Source: Gonapodya prolifera JEL478
Taxonomy: Eukaryota; Monoblepharomycota; Monoblepharidomycetes; Monoblepharidales; Gonapodyaceae
DNA: 64,000 nucleotides
NCBI GenBank assembly: GCA_001574975.1
Contig: KQ965805.1
Coordinates: forward strand, 1 to 64,000
Reading direction: 5' to 3'
In this document: positions 10,489-23,641 of the stretch, piece by piece
How the letters are laid out: the number at the start of each line of letters is the position of its first letter
Position numbering within the stretch: the stretch's first letter is position 1
Notes under the pieces: generated by a model
Databases searched by the model: none
Told to the model about the DNA's origin: nothing
The model's input: the letters and a program-made list of their open reading frames with translations, nothing else
Program-made: the position numbers and the translations under genes

Positions 10489-10563
10489 TGACACCTCGTT
10501 CGCAACCAGTATTATTGGCAGAGTGATTTGTACATTGAGAATAGTCATGCAAGTCGCCTGATA
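10489..10563 (+). repeat. Twin 3'-flank repeat, copy 2
   Basis: It contains CACCTCGTTCGCAACCAGTA followed by CAGAGTGATTTGTACATTG and ends near CATGCAAGTC. Copy 1 lies at about 4912-4985 in the same orientation; roughly three quarters of positions agree by eye, with two small gaps. It sits between the stop of the M28 peptidase and the 3' end of the convergent taxilin gene. Confidence 0.6.
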
Positions 10564-10688
10564 TAATGTCGATTGCGGGAACCGCAGTAGCGGTGGCCAG
10601 GACGTCGCTGAGGGACCTTTGCGCCGCCCGTTCGCAGGAAATTCGGTCTCGGGACGAGGTCAACGTGGAGGGGGATGAGGCCTACATC

Positions 10689-12271
10689 CTAAGTCCGAGC
10701 AGTATTCCGTTGCATCTGCACGTTGGGCAAGTCAGATCGCGACACGTCTACACACAAGCACGTGTCACGGCAATCGTACCTGCTCCATCTCCTTCTTGAC
10801 CAGACTGAACGTTTCTGTACCGACCGAGCCGATCAGTACACCGTATTTCCCCAATTTGCGTGTAAGGCACTCCCTGCCCAAAACACACCCCTATCCCCAT
10901 TCCACCACTCACCACTCCCCCGCCCCAATGCCTCCTCGACGGACCTCCACCGTTCCACATACCCCTGCATCGCGGCCCTCCACTCCTCCTCCCGCGCGAC
11001 ATACGTGGCGACCTGGGTCTGCAGCGCGGCGACCTTGAACTGTTCCTGCTCTGTGAGCCGCCGCTGCTGGTCCAGCTTGACGTGGACGAGCTGTGTCTCG
11101 ACGTCTTTAGTTTTGAGTATGGATTTGTAATGGTGGTCAAGGGCTTGGTATTGAGTCAGGAAGGACTTGAAGCGGTCTTTGGCTCTGAGTTCGAAGGAGA
11201 AACAAAAAGGCGGTAAGTCATTTCAGTGTCCATACGCTCTCCAACAGACCACATCAACTTCCACACATGTACGGGTCCAGTTCCCTTACATATATACACA
11301 TCCACGCCCCGCCAAAACCGCACAGCTCCGAACTCACTCTTCTGCATCCTCAGCGCGTCTCTTCTTATCATCCGTATCCTCCTCCATCCTGCTCTTGATC
11401 TCCCAAATCGTAGCCTCGAATTTTGACGATAGCTCTTCTCGCTTCTGCTGTTCCGAGACGGCAAGACGCTTGGACTCTTCCTTGATCCGCTTGTTCTCCT
11501 TCTGCAGCTCGCGGCACACGGTCTCGATTTTTTGTTTCTGGGAGGTCAGTTTGGAGACTTCGGCTTTGGCTGTTGAGTGGAGGGGCCGGAGACCAACAGG
11601 TGAAAACAATGAGGGCGAACAGGAAGTAAGGACGTAAAATAGGGAGAAGACTTACCGGAGTCTTTGTCCTTGGCGGCTTGTTCCGACTTGCGCTTGATTT
11701 TGCCGAGTTCGCGTTCCAGGCGTTTATGTTCTTGGAACTATCCCGGTAAACGACAACGAAAAATAAATCTTCAAATTCATCTTCTACAACCGCCAGGACG
11801 TGGTCCCACACACCAGCTCCATGTATTTCTGCTGAATAACGTCGATCTTATCGCCCTGAGTGTTCTGCGCGTTCACGAGCTCGGACAGCTCAGTTGTGGC
11901 TTTACGGACTTGGGAGGCTACACTCCAGTGAGTGGTAGGGCAGTAGCACAAGTCCCCGTGGGTTGAAAACACGGGGGACGGAAGGCAGTTGAGAAACAGA
12001 AACCAGGATCGGCAACACCGCTCTCCGTGAACGCACCCAGCTCCTCCTCCTCCTCCTCGATCGACTTCTGCTCCGTCTGCAGCTCAGATATCTTGGACTG
12101 TATCATCTGCGACAGTTCCTCCGGAGTTGGCTTCTGGGCCGGTTTCCGCACGGCCTTTCCCTTCTGCTGCTGTGGGGGTGGGGCTTGAGCAGGTTGACTC
12201 TTCGCTGCATTTGCACTGACTGGCTCCAACAGGACGTCGGCCGGTTGGTTGCGCGGTACTGGTTTCGACAT
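10689..12271 (-). CDS. Taxilin-family coiled-coil protein (short C-terminus)
   Basis: Taxilins are long coiled-coil proteins that bind syntaxins and act in vesicle traffic. Exons on the minus strand run 12271-12019, 11917-11814, 11737-11656 and 11569-11338, then an exon from about 11204 to 10910, a short exon (ETFSLVKKEMEQ) and a terminal MQRNTART. The hallmark is TVCRELQKENKRIKEESKRL (family pattern LCRELQKxNKxxKEE). FKSFLTQYQALDHHYKSIL and FSLVKKEM then follow family order. The N-terminus is Pro/Gln-rich and low complexity. After KKEMEQ most taxilins continue for roughly 80-100 residues; here a stop follows eight codons later, so the end is truncated or a further exon was missed. Head-to-head with PP1 inhibitor 2, with only 67 bp between start codons. 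Confidence 0.82.
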
Positions 12272-12338
12272 TTATGAAGATGTGCTGTGGTTGCGGAATT
12301 CGTTTCCTAGTGAGTCAGTATCGCAAGGGGGAACATCG

Positions 12339-13179
12339 ATGGCAGCAAAGGGCATTCTGAAGAAGCAACAGGACAGGAAAGACGCTGGCAGATTGCACTG
12401 GGACGAAGGTGCGCTGTCTGTTCTCATCCTTCTGTCCAACTTGTCCAGTGGCAACTTCCAAATCTCTCTTTCATCCCAATCCGTGCAACAAAGATAACCT
12501 CATGATAGCAGAAGCCACTCGTGGTGGGAAAATGACAATCACTGAGCCCAAAACCCCCTTCATTCGGTACGACTCGGCAACCAACATGATTCTGGGCCAT
12601 TCCGCTGCAGTGCCACCCTTGGAGCTAGAGAGGGCAATTGCGGATCAAGCAAGTGCGAGTGAGGATATTGATATGGACGATTTTAGTCTTGGTGCGGGGA
12701 TGGACGCTGTGCGTGCTAACGAGGATGATGATCGATTCGGAGGGAGACAAAGTAATCCACCCAACGTTGTACCGCTTGATGCCGCGTTTCTCCTGGAGGC
12801 GGCAGTCGTGGGTACGTCGGGGCTCAGACCTGGAGGTGCTTTTGGCTTGGGAGGAGCCATGGAAGCACCACAAACATCCCAAGATGTCGAACAGCAAGAA
12901 GAGGATCGGTGGGAAGACGAGGACGAGGACGAGAAGAACCTAGAAGACCCTGAGAAACAACACGAGTTTGAAGACCACCGGAAATCCCACTACAACATGC
13001 GTGAGGCCATGATGCGGGCGAAGCATCTCATCGAGTTGGAAGAGGATGATGAGAACGAGGATGCCGCTGGGAAGGAGGGGTCAGAGAAAAAGATTGCCAC
13101 TACCGATGATGATGAGGCGGTGGTGCAAGACGAAGAGGACGACGATTGGTCGGGTCCTGAAGAGGTGGTGGTGAAGTGA
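12339..13179 (+). CDS. Protein phosphatase 1 inhibitor-2 family protein (IPP-2/GLC8-like)
   Basis: Two exons, 12339-12408 and 12494-13179, join in frame to 251 residues. The three family motifs appear in order: KGILKK near the N-terminus (PP1 docking), WDEDNLMIAE, and MTITEPKTPFIRYD (the EPKTPY-like site, whose Thr is phosphorylated by GSK3-type kinases in relatives). Further on is HEFEDHRKSHYNMREAM, matching the RKxHYxxxEA helix that blocks the PP1 active site. The C-terminus is very acidic. The expected role is regulation of PP1 (Glc7) in nucleus and cytoplasm. The start was chosen because KGILKK follows it directly and the exon junction restores WDEDNL. Confidence 0.88.
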
Positions 13180-13409
13180 TTTGTGTCGAAGTGAAGGCGA
13201 AGAGGATGTCGGCCTTGCACCCACTGGCATCATGTCACATAATTATGTAACGAACTCAGCCAATCATACTTTCTCTGCTGGCCATACCGACCGTACCATG
13301 ACAAATTCTCGCATTTGGTATCGTAAAAAATTTACTCCATCACTTCCAACGATCGCCTCTCAACCCGCACTTCAAGTCCGCTACCCTCCACGCCCTACAA
13401 GTCACACCT

Positions 13410-15427
<2,018 letters not shown>

Positions 15428-15546
15428 AGCACCTCGACAGAAGTTGAATTCGGTTTTAAAAAGATGGAGGGTGTGCGCCGCACAATCAGTCCCGGTGGCA
15501 AACGAAGGGATTGAAAACTGTGTGACCAAAGTATCCAAATCCTCAA

Positions 15547-17399
15547 ATGTTTGAACAGCTTCATTACGATGATAATGATTATCCGACAGAGACTTCTGAC
15601 ACGCAGATTGATACCGAGGATACGTGTCTATCGTATTTTGCCCCATTTCGCACCGATCCATCTCTCTTCGGGTGAGCTTCATACCGAATCTAGAAATTAA
15701 GTGTTCAAATCTGACTCCAGTGCCTACTTTCGCTATAGTCACACACGTATCAATCGAGAGGCTCACGTGGCCTATCTGATGAGAGCACTGGGCAGATTGA
15801 AACCCGGTTTCGTGTCACTGGACGCGAGCAGAGCTTGGATTTGTTTCTGGACAGTCCATTCTTTGGACCTGCTGGGAGTTGCTCTGCCCGCAGGAAACTC
15901 GACACGGTGAGAGATTCTGCAGCTCGCCCGGCTGATTTGTGGAACGTCGCCACGTCAATGAACCATAATTTGACAGAATGATAGACACGCTCTCTCGATT
16001 CCAAAGTCCAGCTGGTGGCTTTGGTGGTGGGCCTGGACAACTTCCGCATGCTCTTCCAACATATGCTGCTGTGCATACCCTCGCTATCCTTGGATCCAAT
16101 GAGGCGTTGAATACCGTCGATCGGTAAGTCTGCCATGTGAACCGAGTTGTCGATTACGTCCGGTTCTAGGACACCATTTTTTAATCTCCCATTACTCTAG
16201 GAATACACTGTATAAATGGTTACTTCGTTTGAAGCAGCCGGATGGATCTTTTGTTGTGCACGAAGGGGGAGAGGTCGATGTGAGGCACGTTTATTCAACC
16301 CGAAGAAGCCCGTCAGACGACATTCACACTTGAACGTTCTAGAGCATCATATTGTGCTCTTGCAACGGCGCGGTTGCTCAACCTTCTCACCCCCGAGTTG
16401 ACAACTGGATGTTCCGACTTTTTACGGCGGTATGTACTGCACTCGCAGTGCTCTTCCTTTCGAAGCGAAAGTGACCTCCTATTACTCAGGTGCCAAACCT
16501 ACGAAGGAGGATTCGGTGGTGTGCCCGGCGTGGAGGCACACGGAGGATACAGCTTCTGCGCCCTTGCCGCTCTTGACATTCTTGATGCCACAAACACTGT
16601 TGACGTAGAAAGTCTGGCTGTGAGTGGTGACCTCTTGTCTGCAGGAAAAGCGAGTCATCAAGCTGACTGATGCGATCAATATCTAGGAATGGACAGCAGC
16701 TCGACAGATGCGCCTCGAGGGAGGATTCCAAGGGAGGACGAACAAACTGGTCGACGGGTGTTACTCGTTCTGGCAGGGCGGCGCGTTTCCGCTTTTGGAA
16801 AAGGCTCTTCGAGGAACAGGGCGGACTGTAACACGTGAGTAATGTGACGACTTTTTCCGTCCCTGTGACACCACATTTGAGTTGTTGCTGTTGGTCAGCC
16901 GAGGGATTGATGGGCCGAGGTGAGCTGCTTTATGTGGTCTTCCGAGTATTGTATGATACTGATATCAATATCGCTACACGGAAAGCTCCCCTTCAACAAT
17001 ACATTCTTGCGTGCTGCCAGCACACCACTGGTGGTCTCAAAGACAAACCAGAGAAGTAAGCTCATGGTTCAAAACAAGATTCGCAGAACCCAAAACATTC
17101 ACAATATCAACCTGGCACAGGTCCCCCGACTTTTACCACACTTGTTACGTCCTCAGTGGCATGTCGATTGCACAGCATGAATACGTGTGGGATGATGTTG
17201 ACAAGGAGTACACGGTAACTCCTTCGGCAAATCACAGTCTTGGAACAGACGAGAACAAACTGGTAAGTGATTGAACATAAATGCCCTCAAATCCAATCTG
17301 AAGTGCCACGCGTTATGTCGGGCACAGCATCCGACCGATCCCGTACATAATATACGGATGGACAAATTGAGGCTGGCAATGCAATACTACAGGCGGTAG
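15547..17399 (+). CDS. Protein farnesyltransferase subunit beta
   Basis: Catalytic subunit that transfers farnesyl from FPP to CaaX cysteines of Ras, a-factor and lamin-like proteins. The exons give MFEQLHYDDNDYPTETS, then NREAHVAYLMRALGRLKP, SPAGGFGGGPGQLPHALPTY, QPDGSFVVHEGGEVDVR, CQTYEGGFGGVPGVEAHGGY, RQMRLEGGFQGRTNKLVDGC, DFYHTCYVLSG and a final exon HPTDPVHNIRMDKL. The zinc ligands are visible as Asp and Cys in LVDGCYSFW and His in DFYHTCY, and the QW-type repeats of the alpha/alpha barrel are clear. The junction before ASYCALATARLLNL keeps frame only if the intron starts with GC (about 16282), i.e. a GC-AG intron. Convergent with the RMD1-family gene, with 75 bp between stop codons. Confidence 0.93.
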
Positions 17400-17474
17400 G
17401 CGGGGACATGGATGTAACGTGGCAATCTACATTTAATTATGTGTCTCAAAACAATGCGATGCTGCAGTACCATA

Positions 17475-19131
17475 TCATGATGTAGTTCCTCCGATTTCAA
17501 GAGCGTCTATACTGATCGTGACGAGGCCGATAATGATTTCGAGCTGAGTGAATGTGGCACGCAAAACAAAACCAAGTCATGCATGGTGGAAGCAGGAAAG
17601 GAAAGCACGACTCACGAAAATGAGGAGAATAACGATCCACTCGAGAAGTTCCCCGTGGCTGCTGGTGAGGTGATCTTTCAACATTTCGAGCAGGTCCGCT
17701 GCATCTCGACATCGAGTATGAAAGTCAGAACCTTTCAGGAGATGATGGGTTGGGGTAAAAGGACCCACATATAACTGCGACACGCTGGTTTAGAACTTCA
17801 ACTCGACTACCGATCTCTAGATAACCCCTGGGTCGAAGGAGTGTTGGTCTGGTCTTGTGATGTGAAATCGGGACCAAAACACCGACCTAATAGCCTTGTA
17901 GAACGGTTCCAAAGCGGGTTCTTTATTTGGAATCAACACAAATTACGTGGAATAAAAGTGGGCACTTTCGAATCTCACCTGACCAAAACAACTCAGGTGT
18001 GTCCAAGACGTTCGACACCAGATTGACATTGATTCTCATAATGAAGAGCTGACCAATCTTCCTGGTGATCGCCGAACGAGAGAGGGGTATCTTCCCTGTT
18101 GCGGCCATTTGGTTGGGGATGTGACGTGTCTAATCTCAAAGGTCATACATGAACTTTCTACGGCAACAGACGCAGACGAAAGAACAGCACCTACCGTTTC
18201 TATCGTAGTTTCGACAAGGTCTTCAAATAACGCAAGCTTGACGGATTGAGCAACGCCATGGGAAATCGTCAGTTTTCTGATTCCCCAGACAACACGTAAG
18301 TATTCGACACAGCTCGCTCACTTCAAGGAATCAGGCGCAGACCCACAGCATTACGTTGTCCGGTGATCGCAATAGAATGATGTCATTGTATATTCGCGGT
18401 TTCCAATCTGCGTTGTAGCAGAAGTTGAAGTCCTAGCAATCACAATTGAGTAGAAACCATTTGCTTGGGGCCACTTTTGAGAAATTTGCGGCACATACCT
18501 CCGTTTCGCGATCCTCCACGTTGGCAATGGGGTCTTCCATGGAACTCCGCAGCGAGGCAATGACTTCTTCCTCCTCCTCGGAGCTCCAATTCCAGAGCAC
18601 GACTACTCCATATTCAAACACGAAGAGCTCCTTGAACCCCGCGCTAGCAGTCCGTCTACCAAAGTCGCTTTCCTCCGCTTCTCCGAGAATGCTGACGAGC
18701 ACCGCCTCGCCGTCTACTTTCGAGGTTGTGGTGGCGCCATTTGGCTTGGCTGTCGAGAACGTGGCATAGAGCACCTCATCAAAACGCTTCGTTGTGTACT
18801 TTCCCTCCCAAAGCTTTGATACCGCTTGGAGGTCAATAGAGTTTGCGACACACTCCGCGTGTACGCGGGGTAAAGTCCGTTTGTCCAACGCCTTCAAGGC
18901 GCGCTCCGTCTCGAGACGATTCCTAGGCTGCGACACGGGAAAGTCCATCTCTTCATCATCCTGTCGCTCTGGAAACAGAGTGAGCTTCTGCGAGATTTTA
19001 CTCGTTCGCTTGGCAGGACGTCCTCCGGCTCCCGCAGGTGCCGCACCGAGTTGAGGCACCTGGCGAGACGCTCCAACATCATCGATAATGGTGGAGGGAA
19101 GTTTCTGATATCGGATTCCTGGTCCCTGCAT
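17475..19131 (-). CDS. RMD1/RMND1-family protein (DUF155)
   Basis: Multi-exon gene on the minus strand. The large first exon (MQGPGIRYQKLPSTIIDD...) ends after KELFVFEYGVVVLWNWSSEE, the conserved DUF155 core, and a Glu-rich turn. Later exons read FNFCYNADWKPRIYNDII, LALFEDLVETTIE, IPLSRSAITRKIGQLFIMRI, NVLDTPELFWS, then DAADLLEMLKDHLTSSHGEL, EWIVILLI and LEIIIGLVTI. The C-terminal hydrophobic pair is the usual membrane anchor. In yeast the related Rmd1/Rmd8 proteins are cytosolic or membrane-linked, and human RMND1 is mitochondrial. I see no clear targeting peptide here, so the compartment is open. The start is the first ATG in frame with the DUF155 exon; an upstream exon is possible. Confidence 0.85.
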
Positions 19132-19499
19132 CCCTCCAATGTTTTGGGTCACCTTAGTTTAGCCGGCCTTTTTGAGTTCATCCCTGCACACTCAATCCGC
19201 ATTTTAGACTGCTGCATTTGCATCTGTGCATGTTGTGTGTGACAATTCTGGAAGGTCCTCAAATAATAGACTGCTCAATGTAGAGGAAACTGGAGGAGAT
19301 CGACATTTGAGAGACACTCCCCAATCTGACGGTACTGAAATAGCAAGGTGTTAGTATATCTAAATGTCTTTTCTCGATTTATTTGTCGGAAGTTCCGCTT
19401 CATCGGTGCAGCAGACTCGATTATCCAACAAAAGGCACCTCCAACAACTTAGCAGAGACAGGACGGTACATCTTCAACATCCCATCCGCGACAATCGCG

Positions 19500-22400
19500 A
19501 TGGAGTCATACTCTCCAAAGCCAAATGATGCCGGGCCCTCCGATCGTGCGATCGCGCAATCACGCACCTTTGGTGACTCGAATTCACGGAACGAATCCAT
19601 CGATCTTACCGGTGACACACAAATCGAGCACGTTCCACTTAAGTCGGCAGCTGCGCTCGCGATGCGAGGAATGTCTCAAATGCAGGTGGGCTGGGAGTGT
19701 GGCAGGCATTCCAGCTGTGCACGATCACTAATGTGAATGCTCAGAAACTTATCGAGCAGTCCCAGAAGGTGAGATGCCTTGTCTGCATCGATTCGGAAAC
19801 ATTTCCGATCATTTGATTTCTTAGAGTCGGGAAGTACAAAAGAGTGAACTGAACGTCTCGTCGTGAGTTTCGAAACTACTTTGTGCATTTCATTTTCCCG
19901 ATTCCACCCGAAGATACGTGGAGATTCCTTCGCAGGAAAGAATGCAAAGGCATATGTGAATTTTGATAGAAACCTGATGGATGAGTATGTTGTCTGCAAT
20001 TCATGATCCTCTTTGCAGCACATCGCAACTCTCAAGGAGCTGAAGCTATTCTGGACACGCGTTCGTGGAGCGTCGACACCGAAAGACTATTTGGACTATC
20101 CAGACTATCTCCCTTCAATTGCCAGTTCGATTGTACTTGCGAGGTCAGTACAAACTTTCATGCCCTGGAACATTACTGTACCCTTTTTACCCTGGCAACC
20201 CACAGCGAAAAGTATATAAGAATACTAGCTCGCCACCCAAAGTCCAAGGTATGATTGCCTCGCCGTATCATTGAAACTGGGACAAAGGGAAACGTGAACG
20301 GACCTCGTTTGGCATTTACAACAGAACGTGCTTCGACTTTTCGCTGATTTCAATAATACGGGTACGTGAAGTCCCATATTTATGATTCGTTCTATCGCTC
20401 ACTCCGGCAAATTGCAGTGCTGGCAGATTCGGAGGAGAGTCGGCGATTACTGACTCTAGCGTAAGGTGCAGTGAGCGACAATCGTATGGTTGGACTCAGA
20501 ACACTAATGCGAGCCTTATTTTATTCAGAGCTGGAAGACGATCCTGCTGTTATCAGTTTTGAGGAACTCGATCCGAACAATGAAAGTACTGCCCATGATT
20601 TTGACGACGACTACATCAATCGAAATGAACATCTCGTCATGGCCACCCACAATATGGCGTCAAGTCGTACCGCTCAAGATGATGAAGTGGAAGAACATGA
20701 CGGCAAAACATCGCGTCGGGCTGTCCTGTTCCCCGTTTCCAGCACAACAATTGTATCCTCCACCCCAACTCGAAGAGCACCCACGAGCTCACATGGTGGC
20801 TCTTCGCAAAACAGTGAAACTCGGGCTGCACGGCTGGCAAGCGCAACTCGTAATGAGTTCGTGAAAAGGCTTGTCCAAGTTCCAAGCACGTTCCGGAAGC
20901 GTCTCCACGTTTTATCAGTGCTTCACGTGACTCTCGCAGCGTTAACAATTGGATACGTTGTTAAAGCTATCAATTCACGTGAGAAGATGGTCATTTTGAA
21001 ATCAATAATGGGAAACCAATTCCTCATATTTGGTTTCGTAATATAAAGTGACGACATCTGTGGAGTCTTTCCGGGAAACAACTGAATTTGGAGTTGTAGC
21101 CGTGTCTACGATTCAATCAGCGCGTCTCGCTGCCTACTTTGCGAATAGGGGTGATACGAAGCAATTCTCCAAATGGAAATAGGTTTTCGAAGAATCTTCA
21201 TCGGAAGTTCAGACCGCTATTTTGCCTTATGTGAGACCACAACTACCGACTTCCGCTTGATAACCGTTTAGCATACAGAATTGCAGGTCGTCGGTATGAG
21301 CAGTGAAAACACGAAAACGTGGATGGTCTGGGTGTACCCGGAAATCGGTGACGACCCGATGACGCAGATCCCGAGAGCTGAATACGTCAATCAATACCAG
21401 CTAACAAGTCTTCTCGATAGCTTTTCCACAGATCTAATGACGAGCGGTGCGTTCTTTTTACGCTGTATTGTTCAAGTTGTTATGTCGACACACATTTCGC
21501 TCATTCTCTCTTTCCTTTGTAGCAAAGTTTGAAGACCTCGACAGGGATGAAAGACTGCGATTCTTACTGGACAAGTGAGTCCCGCGCCTCTGACTATCTT
21601 TCCGAACTCATCCTCACATGAGATCAATTGAATACGTATGAAGCCTCATCACGATTGCAGATGGTTTATATGGTGAGCCCCGATCAACCAAAAAGAAATA
21701 CGTGGCAATCAATGCCTCATCTTTCTCAAATCTCGCTCGTGTGGAAAATTTCAGCCATTTGTGATCGTGGTCAGGCCATGTTCAATTCAATGACGTCGAT
21801 CCTTTTCATGTGCCTAATTGTACAGCTTGGTCTTATGTTGCCAATGCTGTCTCAGGTGCGGCATATGCAGCTACGGTATCTTAAATATATCAAATCAACT
21901 TCGAAAAAGACGATAGTCGAGGTGGGATATGCATCTGCGATGATGAAATCCCGCGATGTTAGCACTACCGCAACGTTGCCCCTCCAGATATTATTGGTAA
22001 TTGATGAACAGCTGGAGTTCTTGACAACTGAAGATGATACTGATGTCAAGAATGTCTATTCTGGCAAGGTCAGAAGCGAGAGCAGCGATGGCTCAATTTT
22101 TGCGTTCTCCTCACATTTATGATTTCTCCTTCAGGATGACAACAAGTCCAGGAAACGAAAGGAAATGGCATATATGCTGGCATCATTTTTACTTTACAGT
22201 TGCTTTACTTTCGTGGTTCTCATTCCACCACTGATTCGGATTCCAGAAAATGTGAAGTTTGTCGAGGTAAATCGCCATAGCAATTTCGAACGCAACACTG
22301 CGCACCCACTCCCCTTCGTTTTTATTTAGTTGGTAACATATACGAACGGACAGAAGTACTTTGTGCAGTTGATCCAGTGAGGCGTATTTTGAAGGATCTC

Positions 22401-23320
22401 TCCACGAAAGTGGATCTGATTGATTGCCTGTCCAGGACAATGAGTTATGAAGTACTTATTGGAGACAGCAACACGTGGCTCAGAGGACGTCCCGAAGCCA
22501 TCATGAAAGATCTGTGAGTTCTCAAGTAATACCACCAATTAGCGACATAATGTTCCAAATCCTCAATCGCCCCCTACCAGAACGCAACAACTAAAAGATC
22601 TCCACGAAAATATTGTCACCGGGCATGGACAGAAGGAGATTCCACCGTCAACGAGCATACCCATTCTGAATTCGCTACTTGAATCCCATGGATGTCACAT
22701 CGACAACTGCGCGCCTGCTTTGACGGGAGAAAGTGTTTACAATGCGTCATATGGATTCACTTATGAGGCGGTCACCTCTCCTGTCAACCAGATTGTAGGT
22801 GCTTCTGACGTCGATCTCAAACAATGGCGGTATGTGAATTGTAATTACGTCAGATCGTGAACTATATTCGTGCTGCAGAAAGTTTTCTTACTATCAATGC
22901 GCTCAAGGGTAGTAAGAACTTCGTGGACGACCGACTGCAATTGATGGAGCACCTTGTAAGTTTAAGTTGTAGTTTGGGTTGATTTTAAGTCATACTCCTC
23001 CTCTAATCTCTAGTCCGATTCACCAGCAAGATGATATCATATCTGCCCTCCAAACGGTTGACCGACTTATTCTCAAGGAGCTCCTTCCATCTGGGAACAA
23101 CCAGGCCTTATCAGCGTCAATTGCTCCTTTTTCAATTGCTATCGCAGTGTTCTTTTTCTTTTACTTGACCGTTTACAGTCGCGTAATGCATACTAGAGAG
23201 ATGGAAATGGAGGTGCTTGTTGCTCTTCTGCACCAAGCTGCACAGACTGGGCAACCGCAGGAGCAGTTGACGAGAGTCATTCAAACTAGGGGGGCTGCGG
23301 CGCTGTTGGAAGAAGAGTGA
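19500..23320 (+). CDS. Tmc-like (TmcB/TmcC-type) multi-span membrane protein
   Basis: A gene of many short exons; start and some junctions are uncertain. Exon 1 (MESYSPKPNDAGPSDRAIAQ...) is low complexity. Around 20030-20540 comes a helical repeat region with LKELKLFWTRVRG, ARHPKSKNVLRLFADFNNTV, SEESRRLLTLA and ELEDDPAV. It resembles the TPR-like region of Dictyostelium tiny-macrocyst proteins and of related long fungal membrane proteins. A disordered Ser/Thr-rich loop follows. Hydrophobic segments are visible at about 20905-20965, 21790-21850, 22165-22240 (ASFLLYSCFTFVVLIPPLI) and 23115-23170 (APFSIAIAVFFFFYLTVYS), suggesting four spans with a large loop (22550-22960) between the last two. 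The function of this family in fungi is unknown to me. Confidence 0.6.
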
Positions 23321-23641
23321 TATTGTGCTCGGTATGTCTAATTACTTGATGTTATTATATATATATTTTTTTTTTTTGTTGTTCGATGATTTACGCAAAT
23401 ATTCGATTCAACGATTATGTTTCGGCTGACGCGAAAAACAACGACACTGATGATGTGGTTTTGATACATTTCGAAGACGTCACATCGATTAATTCGACGG
23501 ACGGCGGAACGTATTTCATTTCTGAAATATATCATGGAGTTGTGCCCTTTTCTGCGGCCTCAGCACTAGTTGAAGAGCTGATAAAACGAGCCCATTCAGC
23601 CCTTGGTGCAAGCCGAACTCATCCAAAGAACCACGATTACC

